Shown: positions 9,931 through 17,929 of the stretch, piece after piece
Layout: every line of letters starts with the position of its first letter
Numbering within the stretch: position 1 is the stretch's first letter
DNA from: Pararhizobium sp. YC-54
Lineage (GTDB): Bacteria; Pseudomonadota; Alphaproteobacteria; Rhizobiales; Rhizobiaceae
Length of the DNA: 64,000 bases
NCBI RefSeq assembly: GCF_025847205.1
Contig: NZ_JAOYTH010000003.1
Location: 310,001 to 374,000 of the forward strand
Reading direction: 5' to 3'
Translations under genes and position numbers: made by a program
The notes under the pieces: generated by a model
Told to the model about the DNA's origin: nothing
Databases searched by the model: none
Seen by the model: the letters and a program-made list of their open reading frames with translations, nothing else

Positions 9931-10407
9931 ATGGAAGCAATGGACGCGATCAAACAAAATACCGGCATGGCGATGAACGGGCGAAAGCGGGCGATGGGCC
10001 TGCTCGCGCGCGCTTCGACAGCTGAACTGCAGGCTGGCTGGCAGTCAATCGAGCCTAAGCCGGAGGTTCATCCGGTGCGCGGTCCGGAAACCGGCCTTGT
10101 CATGGTGCGCGGCCGCATCGGCGGTGGCGGCGACGCGTTCAATCTTGGAGAGGCGACGGTCAGCCGGGCAACGGTACGGCTCGGTTCCGGCGAAATCGGC
10201 CACGGCCAGCTGCTCGGCAACGACCGGGAGAAAGCACACCTCGCCGCCGTCTTCGATGCGCTTCACCAGCGGCCGGAGCATCGCTCCGTTGTCGATCAGC
10301 TGATCGGCGCGGTGGAAAGACGCATCCATGCCGAAGACCGCAAGCATGCCGAGCAGACCGCGGCGACACGGGTCGATTTCTTCACCATGGTCCGGGGAGA
10401 CAACTGA
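9931..10407 (+). CDS. phnG: Phosphonate C-P lyase system protein PhnG
   Basis: Subunit of the PhnGHIJ C-P lyase core complex; with PhnI, PhnH and PhnL it converts alkylphosphonate and ATP to ribose-1-phosphonate triphosphate. Up to 158 aa; MGLLARASTAELQAGW near the N-terminus and GLVMVRGRIGGGGDAFNLGEATVSRA are characteristic. The precise start is uncertain: ATGs at 9931, 9940 and 9967 are in frame and none has an ideal ribosome-binding site. The stop codon overlaps the phnH ATG by one base. Confidence 0.92.
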   Translation: MEAMDAIKQNTGMAMNGRKRAMGLLARASTAELQAGWQSIEPKPEVHPVRGPETGLVMVRGRIGGGGDAFNLGEATVSRATVRLGSGEIGHGQLLGNDREKAHLAAVFDALHQRPEHRSVVDQLIGAVERRIHAEDRKHAEQTAATRVDFFTMVRGDN

Positions 10408-11027
10408 TGGGCGCTCACACCGAAATCCACGCCAGCGCCTATGCCGGCGCTTTCACTGATCCCGTCTTTCAGTCGCAGTCGGTCTTCCGCGCGCTGATGG
10501 ATGCCATGGCCCGACCCGGCACGATCATGCCGCTCGGCGCTTCCGCAACGCCGCCAGCACCGCTCGGCGCCGGCGCCGGGGCGATCGCGCTCACCCTTTG
10601 CGACGACGGCACGCCCGTATGGCTGACGAACGCCCTCGTTCAGTCCTCCGTTCCCGCCTGGCTGTCCTTCCACACCGGCGCACCGGTGACGGAGATCAAG
10701 CCCGAGGCCCGTTTCGTTTTCATCGAGGCCGGCGGCATCGTCCCGGGTTTCGACCAGTTCGCGCTCGGGACACAGGAATATCCTGACCGCTCGGCCACAC
10801 TCGTGATCGAAATCGCTTCGCTGACCGGCGGGCCTGAATTTTTTGCAAGAGGTCCAGGCATCAAGGATGAAGCAATCATTTCGCCCAAAGGCCTGCCGGA
10901 TATTTTCCTGACGCTCTGGACGGAAAACCGGGGCCTGTTTCCCCGCGGTGTCGATCTGATCCTCGTTGCCGGCATGGATGTCCTGTGCCTGCCGCGCACC
11001 ACCAAGCTTCGCCGTCGGGAGGTCTGA
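10407..11027 (+). CDS. phnH: Phosphonate C-P lyase system protein PhnH
   Basis: 206 aa subunit of the C-P lyase core complex, related in fold to PLP transferases but without cofactor. Recognisable family sequence: FTDPVFQSQSVFRALMDAMARPG at the N-terminus and GPGIKDEAIISPKGLP in the centre, ending in RTTKLRRREV. The start overlaps phnG by one base (TGATG), and phnI begins 3 bp after its stop, so phnG-H-I are coupled. Confidence 0.94.
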   Translation: MGAHTEIHASAYAGAFTDPVFQSQSVFRALMDAMARPGTIMPLGASATPPAPLGAGAGAIALTLCDDGTPVWLTNALVQSSVPAWLSFHTGAPVTEIKPEARFVFIEAGGIVPGFDQFALGTQEYPDRSATLVIEIASLTGGPEFFARGPGIKDEAIISPKGLPDIFLTLWTENRGLFPRGVDLILVAGMDVLCLPRTTKLRRREV

Positions 11028-11030
11028 TCC

Positions 11031-12140
11031 ATGTATGTTGCTGTCAAGGGCGGCGAAGCCGCTATCGCCAATGCGCACCAGCTTCTCGCCGACCGCCGCC
11101 GCGGTGACCGGTCGTTGCCGGCCATCTCGATCGACCAGATCGTTGCCCAGCTCGGCCTGGCGGTCGATCGCGTCATGGCGGAAGCCTCGCTCTACGATCG
11201 TGAACTCGCAGCGCTTGCCGTGCGCCAGGCACGCGGCGATATGATCGAGGCGATCTTCATCCTGCGCGCCTATCGCACCACCCTGCCGCGTTTCGGCATG
11301 TCGGTGCCGGTGGACACCGCTGCCATGAAAATCGAGCGCCGCATTTCGGCAACCTACAAGGATCTTCCGGGCGGCCAGCTGCTCGGCCCGACATTCGACT
11401 ATACCCACCGCCTGCTCGACCCGTCGCTCCTGTCCGATGAGCCGGTTGCCGAGCCCACACGCCGGGCGGCGGACGAAAGCGCGATGATGCGGGTCTCCGA
11501 CATCCTCGCCGGCGAAGGCCTGATCGAGGGCGACGGCCAGATGCCGGAGGATCATGTGCCGGGCGACCTGACACGCGAGCCGCTGGAATTTCCGCTGAAC
11601 CGCGACCTGCGCCTGCAGGCCTTGGCGCGCGGCGACGAAGGTTTCCTTCTGGCGCTCGCCTATTCCACTCAGCGCGGCTATGCCCGCACCCATCCTTTCG
11701 TCGGTGAGGTTCGCATTGGCGAAGTCGACGTGGAACTCGATATTCCGGAACTCGGTTTTGCCGTGTCGCTCGGCCCGATCCAGGTGACCGAATGCCAGAT
11801 GGTCAACCAGTTCCAGGGTTCGACCAAGAACCCGCCGCAGTTCACCCGCGGTTACGGCCTCGTCTTCGGCCAGAGCGAACGCAAGGCAATGGCGATGTCG
11901 CTGGTCGATCGTGCCCTTCGCGCCGGGGAATTCGGCGAGGATATCGTCGCCCCGGCGCAGGACGAAGAATTCGTCATCTCGCATTCCGACAACGTTCAGG
12001 CGACCGGCTTCGTCGAGCACCTGAAGCTGCCGCACTATGTCGATTTCCAGGCCGAGCTCGATCTCGTTCGCCGCATGCGCGCCGAATACGACGCGAAGTC
12101 CGGCATCGACAAGGACGGGGCCCGGGAGGCAGCCGAATGA
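11031..12140 (+). CDS. phnI: Alpha-D-ribose 1-methylphosphonate 5-triphosphate synthase subunit PhnI
   Basis: 369 aa nucleosidase-like subunit that displaces adenine from ATP by phosphonate in the C-P lyase pathway. Family hallmarks: MYVAVKGGEAAI start, FILRAYRTTLPRFG, and the C-terminal half with QGSTKNPPQFTRGYGLVFGQSERKAMAMS and a histidine-containing SHSDNVQATGFVEHLKLPHYVDFQAEL segment. The stop overlaps the ATG of the following FosX-like gene (ATGA), so that gene is embedded in the core operon. Confidence 0.95.
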   Translation: MYVAVKGGEAAIANAHQLLADRRRGDRSLPAISIDQIVAQLGLAVDRVMAEASLYDRELAALAVRQARGDMIEAIFILRAYRTTLPRFGMSVPVDTAAMKIERRISATYKDLPGGQLLGPTFDYTHRLLDPSLLSDEPVAEPTRRAADESAMMRVSDILAGEGLIEGDGQMPEDHVPGDLTREPLEFPLNRDLRLQALARGDEGFLLALAYSTQRGYARTHPFVGEVRIGEVDVELDIPELGFAVSLGPIQVTECQMVNQFQGSTKNPPQFTRGYGLVFGQSERKAMAMSLVDRALRAGEFGEDIVAPAQDEEFVISHSDNVQATGFVEHLKLPHYVDFQAELDLVRRMRAEYDAKSGIDKDGAREAAE

Positions 12141-12556
12141 TCGAGGACCTCTCCCACATCACCTTCATCGTCAGCGATCTCGACCGGATGACGGACATTC
12201 TGGAAACAGTTTTCGGCGCCACGGAAGTCTATGCCAGCGGCGAAAAACCGTTCTCTCATTCGCCCGAGAAGTTTTTCACCATCGGCGACCTTTGGATCGC
12301 GATCATGCAGGGCAAGAGCCTGAGCGAGCGGACCTACAACCATGTCGCCTTCAAGATCCGCGACGAGGACGTCGATATCTATCTGGAGCGCATTCGTTCG
12401 CTCGGACTGGACGTGATGCCGCCAAGGCCACGTGTCGAAGGCGAGGGCCGGTCGATCTATTTCCACGACGCTGACAATCATCTGTTCGAGCTGCACACCG
12501 GCACGCTCGCCGAAAGGCTTGAAACATATTCCCGCTTGAAGGAGGCAGCCGAATGA
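12137..12556 (+). CDS. fosX: FosX-type fosfomycin epoxide hydrolase-like protein (vicinal oxygen chelate superfamily)
   Basis: 139 aa glyoxalase-fold protein. The expected FosX metal ligands are present at His7, His69 and Glu118, and Glu44, the residue that activates water in FosX hydrolases, is conserved. Other family sequence includes SERTYNHVAFKI and YFHDADNHLFELHTG. FosX adds water to the epoxide of fosfomycin, itself a phosphonate. The gene is coupled by ATGA overlaps to phnI upstream and phnJ downstream, so it belongs to the C-P lyase operon. A closely similar phn-operon FosX is known from Mesorhizobium loti, where fosfomycin activity is weak. The physiological substrate here may be another phosphonate; resistance is not shown by sequence. 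Confidence 0.85.
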   Translation: MIEDLSHITFIVSDLDRMTDILETVFGATEVYASGEKPFSHSPEKFFTIGDLWIAIMQGKSLSERTYNHVAFKIRDEDVDIYLERIRSLGLDVMPPRPRVEGEGRSIYFHDADNHLFELHTGTLAERLETYSRLKEAAE

Positions 12557-13431
12557 CTGACCTTGCCACATACAACTTCGCTTACCTCGATGAGCAGACC
12601 AAGCGGATGATCCGCCGGGCGATCCTCAAGGCGATTTCGATACCCGGCTATCAGGTTCCGTTCGCGTCGCGCGAAATGCCAATGCCCTACGGCTGGGGCA
12701 CCGGCGGCGTGCAGGTGACCGCTGCAATCCTCGGACCTGCCGACGTTCTGAAGGTGATCGACCAGGGTGCCGACGATACCACCAACGCCGTCTCCATCCG
12801 TGCCTTCTTCCAGAAGGTCGCCAATGTCGCGGTGACCACCAGGACCCGCGAGGCGACGATCATCCAGACGCGCCATCGCATTCCGGAGGAGACGCTGACG
12901 GCCGGCCAGACGCTGGTCTATCAGGTGCCGATCCCCGAACCCCTGCGCTTCCTCGAACCGCGCGAGACCGAAACCCGCAAGATGCATGCGCTGGAAGAAT
13001 ACGGCCTCATGCATGTGAAGCTCTACGAGGATATCGCCCGCAACGGCCACATCGCCACGACCTATGCTTATCCGGTCAAGGTCGAGGGCCGCTACGTCAT
13101 GGACCCCTCGCCGACGCCGAAGTTCGACAATCCGAAAATGCACATGTCGGAAGCGCTGCAGCTGTTCGGCGCCGGCCGCGAAAAGCGCATCTACGCGGTT
13201 CCCCCCCATACCGACGTCGTCAGCCTCGATTTCGAGGATCATCCGTTCGAGATCCAACATTTCGACAAGCCCTGCGCGCTTTGCGGAGCCGAGCATGTCT
13301 ATCTCGACGAGGTCGTTCTCGACGACAAGGGCGGCCGCATGTTCGTCTGTTCCGATACCGACCATTGCGAGGATCGCCGCGAACATGGCCACGCCGGCGA
13401 AATGCTGGCGCGGCAGGAGGCGGCGGAATGA
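12553..13431 (+). CDS. phnJ: Alpha-D-ribose 1-methylphosphonate 5-phosphate C-P lyase PhnJ
   Basis: Radical-SAM enzyme that breaks the carbon-phosphorus bond, releasing the alkane and 5-phosphoribosyl 1,2-cyclic phosphate. 292 aa. Counting from the ATG at 12553, cysteines fall at 241, 244, 266 and 272, the same positions as the iron-sulfur and catalytic cysteines of the Escherichia coli enzyme (segments CALCGAEHVY and CSDTDHCEDRR). Typical PhnJ sequence precedes them (FAYLDEQTKRMIRRA, MPMPYGWGTGGVQVT). Coupled to the FosX-like gene by ATGA. A palindromic repeat separates it from phnK. Confidence 0.97.
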   Translation: MTDLATYNFAYLDEQTKRMIRRAILKAISIPGYQVPFASREMPMPYGWGTGGVQVTAAILGPADVLKVIDQGADDTTNAVSIRAFFQKVANVAVTTRTREATIIQTRHRIPEETLTAGQTLVYQVPIPEPLRFLEPRETETRKMHALEEYGLMHVKLYEDIARNGHIATTYAYPVKVEGRYVMDPSPTPKFDNPKMHMSEALQLFGAGREKRIYAVPPHTDVVSLDFEDHPFEIQHFDKPCALCGAEHVYLDEVVLDDKGGRMFVCSDTDHCEDRREHGHAGEMLARQEAAE

Positions 13432-13473
13432 GCCGTCCGGCGGAATATCTGAATCAGAATGCTTGGTGGGTTT

Positions 13474-13649
13474 ACCCCTCTCTGTCACTTCGTGACATCT
13501 CCCCCTCAAGGGGGGAGATCAAACCGCGGTTGTCTCTTGATCCGTCTTTGCTCAAGTTTTGGCAAGCTCGAAAGGTTTGCAGGGTCGGAGTTGGAGCCCA
13601 GCCGATCTCCCCACTTGAGGGGGAGATGTCCGACAGCACAGAGGGGGGT
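13474..13649. repeat. RIME-like mosaic palindromic element inside the phn operon
   Basis: Two arms of about 46 bp, roughly 13474-13520 and 13604-13649, are inverted copies of each other. They share CCCCTCTGT-like outer ends, GACATCTCCCCCTCAAG and GGGGAGATC. Each arm is also internally palindromic around CTCAAG. The arms flank about 80 bp of unrelated sequence. This structure matches the rhizobial intergenic mosaic elements (RIME class). It occupies most of the 253-bp gap between phnJ and phnK and would form strong RNA hairpins. Confidence 0.75.
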
Positions 13650-13684
13650 AATACCCCGATCCGTGAAATCACCGAGGTACGCCC

Positions 13685-14461
13685 ATGACCGCCGTCCCGC
13701 TTCTCAAAGTCAACGATGTCTCGAAATTCTATGGCGGCCGCACCGGGTGCCGCAACGTTTCCTTCGAGCTCTGGCCAGGCGAAGTTCTCGCCATTGTCGG
13801 CGAATCCGGCTCCGGCAAGACGACGCTGCTCTCCTGTCTCTCCACCCGGCTGATGCCCAGTTCCGGCATTGTCGAATACCATATGCGCGACGGCCACTAC
13901 CGCGATCTTGCCCGTATGAGCGAGGCCGAGCGCCGCTTTCTGATGCGCACCGACTGGGGCTTCGTGCACCAGAACCCCGCCGATGGCCTGCGTATGACGG
14001 TTTCGGCCGGGGCCAATGTCGGCGAGCGGCTGATGGCGGTCGGCGACCGGCACTACGGCAATATCCGTGCGACGGCAGCCGACTGGCTGCGCCGCGTCGA
14101 GATCGAGGAAGACCGCATCGACGATCAGCCGCGCGCCTTTTCCGGCGGCATGCGCCAGCGCCTGCAGATCGCCCGCAATCTCGTCACCTCCCCGCGCCTG
14201 GTGTTCATGGACGAGCCGACCGGCGGTCTCGATGTCTCGGTTCAGGCCCGCCTGCTCGACCTGGTGCGCGGTCTCGTCCACGACCTTGGCCTCTCTGCCA
14301 TCATCGTCACGCACGACCTCGCCGTCGCCCGGCTTCTCTCACACCGCATGATGGTGATGAAGGATGGCTTGGTGATCGAGCAGGGTCTCACAGACCGGGT
14401 GCTCGACGATCCGCGCGAGCCCTACACCCAGCTTCTCGTTTCCTCGATTCTGCAGGTCTGA
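13685..14461 (+). CDS. phnK: Phosphonate C-P lyase system ATP-binding protein PhnK
   Basis: 258 aa ABC-type ATPase that docks on the PhnGHIJ core complex and is not a transporter subunit. It has Walker A GESGSGKTT (about residues 38-46), the Q-loop segment GFVHQNPADGLRMTVSAGANVGERLM, which is characteristic of PhnK, signature FSGGMRQR, and VFMDEPTGGLDVSVQ. It is separated from phnJ by the mosaic repeat and from phnL by a short palindrome. Confidence 0.95.
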   Translation: MTAVPLLKVNDVSKFYGGRTGCRNVSFELWPGEVLAIVGESGSGKTTLLSCLSTRLMPSSGIVEYHMRDGHYRDLARMSEAERRFLMRTDWGFVHQNPADGLRMTVSAGANVGERLMAVGDRHYGNIRATAADWLRRVEIEEDRIDDQPRAFSGGMRQRLQIARNLVTSPRLVFMDEPTGGLDVSVQARLLDLVRGLVHDLGLSAIIVTHDLAVARLLSHRMMVMKDGLVIEQGLTDRVLDDPREPYTQLLVSSILQV

Positions 14462-14507
14462 GCATGGTTCCGAAAAGTGGGAACCGGTTTTCGAACAAAA
14501 CCATGCT
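14461..14507. repeat. Short rhizobial palindromic repeat between phnK and phnL
   Basis: AGCATGGTT at the left and AACCATGCT at the right enclose a second inverted pair, CGAAAA and TTTTCG, around a GTGGGAACCGG centre. The GAAAAGTGGGAACCGGTTTTCG core is a widespread dispersed intergenic palindrome in rhizobia. The left end overlaps the phnK stop codon; the phnL ribosome-binding site (AAGGAG) follows. Confidence 0.7.
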
Positions 14508-14525
14508 CCAAAAGGAGAAATAGTC

Positions 14526-15233
14526 ATGGCCACTCCCCTCGTTGTTTCCGAAGTTGCCAAAAGCTTCACCATGCACCTGCGTGACGGTATCCGGTTGCCG
14601 GTCGTTTCCGGCGTGTCGTTCTCTGTCAGACAAGGCGAATGCGTCGTACTCGGCGGTCCGTCCGGCGTCGGCAAGAGCTCGATCCTGAAGATGCTCTACG
14701 GCAACTATGCCGTCGATGCCGGCCAGATCCTGATCGAACATCAGGGCCATCTGGTCGATCTCGCCCATGCAGCACCCCGCGCGGTGCTGGAAGTCCGACG
14801 CGATACGCTGGGTTATGTCAGCCAGTTCCTGCGCGTCGTTCCGCGCGTGCCGGCATTGGACGTCGTTGCCGAGCCGCTTCTGGCGCGTGGCGTGGCGCAG
14901 GACGAGGCACGCGAAAGGGCGTCCGAGCTTTTGGCAAAGCTCAACCTGCCGCACGAACTTTGGCAGTTGCCGCCAGCGACCTTCTCGGGCGGCGAGCAGC
15001 AGCGCGTCAACATCGCCCGCGGCTTCATCACCGACCATCCGATCCTTCTGCTCGACGAGCCGACGGCCTCGCTGGACGCGAAGAACCGCCGCGTCGTCGT
15101 CGAGATGATTGCCGCCAAGAAGTCTAAGGGCGTTGCGCTGCTCGGTATCTTCCACGACGAGGAAGTGCGCGATGCCGTTGCCGACCGCATCCTCGACGTC
15201 TCCGCTTTCTCGCCGCGAAAGGCTGCGGCATGA
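14526..15233 (+). CDS. phnL: Phosphonate C-P lyase system ATP-binding protein PhnL
   Basis: 235 aa ABC-type ATPase, an accessory of C-P lyase required with PhnGHI for nucleoside-phosphonate formation. It carries Walker [11 protein letters not shown], the PhnL-typical [24 protein letters not shown] region, signature [15 protein letters not shown] and [17 protein letters not shown] precedes the ATG. The stop overlaps the ATG of the hexapeptide-transferase gene (ATGA). Confidence 0.95.
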   Translation: MATPLVVSEVAKSFTMHLRDGIRLPVVSGVSFSVRQGECVVLGGPSGVGKSSILKMLYGNYAVDAGQILIEHQGHLVDLAHAAPRAVLEVRRDTLGYVSQFLRVVPRVPALDVVAEPLLARGVAQDEARERASELLAKLNLPHELWQLPPATFSGGEQQRVNIARGFITDHPILLLDEPTASLDAKNRRVVVEMIAAKKSKGVALLGIFHDEEVRDAVADRILDVSAFSPRKAAA

Positions 15234-15847
15234 CGATCAAGCTGTCGGAAAGGCCGCTCATCCATGAGACGGCGCGGATCATCGATTGTACGATCGGCCG
15301 CTACACCGAAATCGCCGAGCGCTGCCGTATTTCTGAAACCGAAATCGGCGATTATTCCTACATCATGGAAGACGGCTCGGTCTGGTGCGCGACCATCGGC
15401 AAATTCGCCAATATCGCATCCTCGGTACGGATCAACGCCACCAACCATCCGGTCTGGCGGGCCACACTGCACCATTTTACTTACCGGGCTAAGGATTACT
15501 GGCCGGATGCGGATATGGACCAGGATTTCTTTGCCTGGCGCCGCGAAAACCGCGTCGTCATCGGCCATGATGTCTGGATCGGCCACGGGGCGACCGTGCT
15601 TCCCGGCGTCATCGTCGGCAATGGTGCCGTGATCGGTGCCGGCGCCGTCGTCTCCAGGGATGTGGCGCCCTATACCATCGTCGGCGGCGTTCCGGCAAAG
15701 CTGATCCGGGAGCGTTTCGGCAATGACATTGCCGGCCGCTTCGAGAAGCTGGCCTGGTGGAACTGGGACCACGGCAAGCTGCGCGATGCCCTGAACGACT
15801 TCAGGATGCTCGATGCGGATGCATTCCTTGCCCGACACAATGCCTGA
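15230..15847 (+). CDS. Phosphonate-locus hexapeptide-repeat acyltransferase
   Basis: 205 aa left-handed beta-helix transferase. Hexapeptide repeats run through [48 protein letters not shown] and [32 protein letters not shown], followed by [18 protein letters not shown], the usual xenobiotic/DapH-like ending. It belongs to the acyltransferase subgroup found only in C-P lyase operons. It is translationally coupled to phnL. No phnO is visible in the window, so it may N-acetylate aminoalkylphosphonates in its place; the substrate is unproved. Confidence 0.85.
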   Translation: MTIKLSERPLIHETARIIDCTIGRYTEIAERCRISETEIGDYSYIMEDGSVWCATIGKFANIASSVRINATNHPVWRATLHHFTYRAKDYWPDADMDQDFFAWRRENRVVIGHDVWIGHGATVLPGVIVGNGAVIGAGAVVSRDVAPYTIVGGVPAKLIRERFGNDIAGRFEKLAWWNWDHGKLRDALNDFRMLDADAFLARHNA

Positions 15848-15860
15848 TTTTTAGCCCGCC

Positions 15861-15882
15861 AATCCCTGCCCGCGCAGGGATT
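15861..15882 (+). terminator. Hairpin after the hexapeptide-transferase gene
   Basis: AATCCCTGC/GCAGGGATT inverted repeat with a four-base loop, 14 bp after the stop codon and just before the Pho box. It lacks a downstream T run, so termination is likely but not certain. Confidence 0.5.
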
Positions 15883-15887
15883 GTGGA

Positions 15888-15927
15888 CTGTAACAAAAAC
15901 TACATCAATCTGACATTCCCCCTTCAT
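15888..15927 (+). promoter_or_regulatory. Pho box upstream of phnC
   Basis: Four heptamers in perfect 11-bp periodicity: CTGTAAC, ACTACAT, CTGACAT and CCTTCAT, each separated by four bases (AAAA, CAAT, TCCC). The CTGACAT unit is one mismatch from the consensus CTGTCAT. This is the pattern bound by PhoB under phosphate starvation, and the homologous Sinorhizobium phoCDET operon is PhoB-dependent. It lies about 60 bp upstream of the phnC start. Confidence 0.8.
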
Positions 15928-15989
15928 CAACCGCCGTTATGGCAAGGGGCATACCGATGACCGGTACCACTGCCAAAGGATGCGTCCCC

Positions 15990-16826
15990 ATGTTTCAACT
16001 GAAGAATGTAACTCGGCAGTTCGGCAAGAAGATCGCCGTCAACTCGGTTACCTTCGACATCCCGCAAGGCCAGATGGTCGGCATCATCGGCCGGTCGGGC
16101 GCGGGCAAATCGACGCTTCTGCGGATGATCAACCGTCTGAACGACGTATCGTCCGGCTCGATCCATTTCGGCGATCTCGAAGTGTCGTCGCTGCGCGGCG
16201 CCGCCCTTCGCAACTGGCAGCGCGATTGCGCCATGATCTTCCAGCAGTTCAATCTGGTGCCGCGTCTCGACGTGCTGACCAACGTGCTGCTGGGCCGTCT
16301 CAATCACCGCTCCACGGTTCTCAGCATCCTCAACATGTTCACCCGCGAAGAGCGGATCATGGCGATCGGCGCGCTCGAGCGGCTCGGCATCGAGCAGACC
16401 GCGCTGCAGCCGGCGGGTACCCTGTCCGGCGGTCAACAACAGCGCGTCGCCATCGCCCGCGCCCTGATGCAGCAGCCGAAGATGCTGCTTGCCGACGAGC
16501 CGATCGCTTCGCTCGATCCGTTGAACGCCAAGATCGTCATGGATGCGCTGCGCGACATCAACGAGCGGGACGGCATTACCGTCGTCACCAACCTTCACAC
16601 GCTGGATACGGCGCGCAATTACTGCGAGCGCATCATCGGCATGGCACATGGCCAGGTCGTTTTCGACGGCCAGCCGCGCGAATTGACGGCAGCAGCCGTC
16701 GCCGAAATCTACGGCTCGGGCGCGGAACTCGATGAATCGATGACGTCGACCAGCATCAGTATTCCTGCCGCGCAGGACAACACGAAATCCGCCGGCGTCA
16801 AGCCGCTGGCACTGGCCGGGATTTAA
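15990..16826 (+). CDS. phnC: Phosphonate ABC transporter ATP-binding protein PhnC
   Basis: ATPase of the phosphonate (and in rhizobia also phosphate) importer, 278 aa. It has Walker [10 protein letters not shown], the PhnC-typical [23 protein letters not shown], signature [15 protein letters not shown] and [12 protein letters not shown]. The ATG at 15990 is chosen because AAAGGA lies 9 bp upstream and the protein then starts [12 protein letters not shown] like its relatives; in-frame starts at 15939 and 15957 are less likely. First gene of the Pho-box-controlled importer operon phnC-D-E1-E2. Confidence 0.94.
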   Translation: MFQLKNVTRQFGKKIAVNSVTFDIPQGQMVGIIGRSGAGKSTLLRMINRLNDVSSGSIHFGDLEVSSLRGAALRNWQRDCAMIFQQFNLVPRLDVLTNVLLGRLNHRSTVLSILNMFTREERIMAIGALERLGIEQTALQPAGTLSGGQQQRVAIARALMQQPKMLLADEPIASLDPLNAKIVMDALRDINERDGITVVTNLHTLDTARNYCERIIGMAHGQVVFDGQPRELTAAAVAEIYGSGAELDESMTSTSISIPAAQDNTKSAGVKPLALAGI

Positions 16827-16916
16827 CCGGCCTGCGGGATCGACAGCCCGCGTCAAGGGCAGACCATTGCAACCGAATGTGAACCGGCGCCGCCGGGATA
16901 ACAGGAGAAGACCCTT

Positions 16917-17822
16917 ATGTTGAAGAAAGCACTCTTAAGCGCCGTTGCGCTCTTTGCCCTCGTCGGCCACGTTCAGGCTGAAGACCTCAAGGAATTCCGC
17001 GTCGGCATCATCGGTGGCGAAAACGAAGCCGACCGCCTGCGCAACTACCAGTGCCTCGGCGATCACCTGAAGTCGGCACTGAATGTCGAAAAGGTTTCCT
17101 TCTTCCCGGCCGCCGACTATGACGGCGTTATCCAGGGTCTGCTCGGCGGCACGCTCGACTATGCAGAGCTCGGCGCTTCCGGGTATGCCAAGATCTTCCT
17201 CGCCAAGGCTGACGCCGTCGAGCCGATCCTGACGACCGAACAGTCCGACGGTTCGACCGGCTACTATTCGATCATGGTTGCCCGCAAGGACAAGGGCTAT
17301 GCCAGCGTTGCCGACCTGAAGGGCAAGAAGCTCGGCTTCGCCGATCCGGATTCGACGTCGGGCTACCTCATTCCGAACGTCACCCTGCCGGAAACGATCG
17401 GCATGCCGGTCAAGGAATTCTTCGCTGAAACCGGTTTCGGCGGCGGTCACGAAAACCTCGTTCTCGAAGTGCTCAAGGGCACCTTCGATGCCGGCACGAC
17501 CTTCGGTTCGGGTATTGGCGAGTTCAAGGACGGCTACACGTCCGGCAACCTGCACAAGATGGTCGAGAAGGGCGTTCTGGATATGAATGACCTGGTCGAA
17601 CTGTGGCGCTCGCCGCTGATCCCGAACGGCCCGATCGTCGTCCGCACCTCGTTGAACGACGACATGAAGGCGAAGTTCAAGCAGTTCATGCTCGACCTGC
17701 CGAAGACCGATGCAGCCTGCTTTGCCGGCGTCATGGGCGGCGACTTCAAGGGCTTCGTCGAGGTCAACTCCGACTTCTACAAGCCAATCATCGACGCCCG
17801 CAAGTCGACGATCGGCGGCTGA
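16917..17822 (+). CDS. phnD: Phosphonate ABC transporter substrate-binding protein PhnD
   Basis: Periplasmic binding protein of 301 aa. Signal peptide MLKKALLSAVALFALVGHVQA, cleaved about residue 21. The mature protein has PhnD-family sequence: FRVGIIGGENEADRLRNYQCL, FFPAADYDGVIQGLLGGTLDYAELGASGYA, and the DLKGKKLGFADPDSTSGYLIP segment that lines the phosphonate pocket. AGGAGA precedes the ATG. A hairpin after the gene may keep its mRNA in excess over the permease genes. Confidence 0.94.
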   Translation: MLKKALLSAVALFALVGHVQAEDLKEFRVGIIGGENEADRLRNYQCLGDHLKSALNVEKVSFFPAADYDGVIQGLLGGTLDYAELGASGYAKIFLAKADAVEPILTTEQSDGSTGYYSIMVARKDKGYASVADLKGKKLGFADPDSTSGYLIPNVTLPETIGMPVKEFFAETGFGGGHENLVLEVLKGTFDAGTTFGSGIGEFKDGYTSGNLHKMVEKGVLDMNDLVELWRSPLIPNGPIVVRTSLNDDMKAKFKQFMLDLPKTDAACFAGVMGGDFKGFVEVNSDFYKPIIDARKSTIGG

Positions 17823-17839
17823 TCCCGTCTGAATTCAAG

Positions 17840-17875
17840 CGCTGGCCGGCCATCCCGGCCAGCGTTTCCTTGTTT
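17840..17875 (+). terminator. Hairpin/partial terminator after phnD
   Basis: CGCTGGCCGG, five-base loop, CCGGCCAGCG, then TTTCCTTGTTT. A strong stem with an interrupted T tract between the binding-protein gene and phnE1 would give partial termination or 3'-end protection of phnD mRNA. Confidence 0.6.
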
Positions 17876-17929
17876 AAGCAGTCTCGGGGCATGATGCTCA
17901 GCGAGGCCTCGTGTTTTGCCGGAGACTTC

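Noticed and set aside
10296..12035. 579-codon minus-strand frame opposite phnH and phnI
   Set aside because: phnH and phnI are confidently identified on the plus strand; the antisense product resembles nothing.
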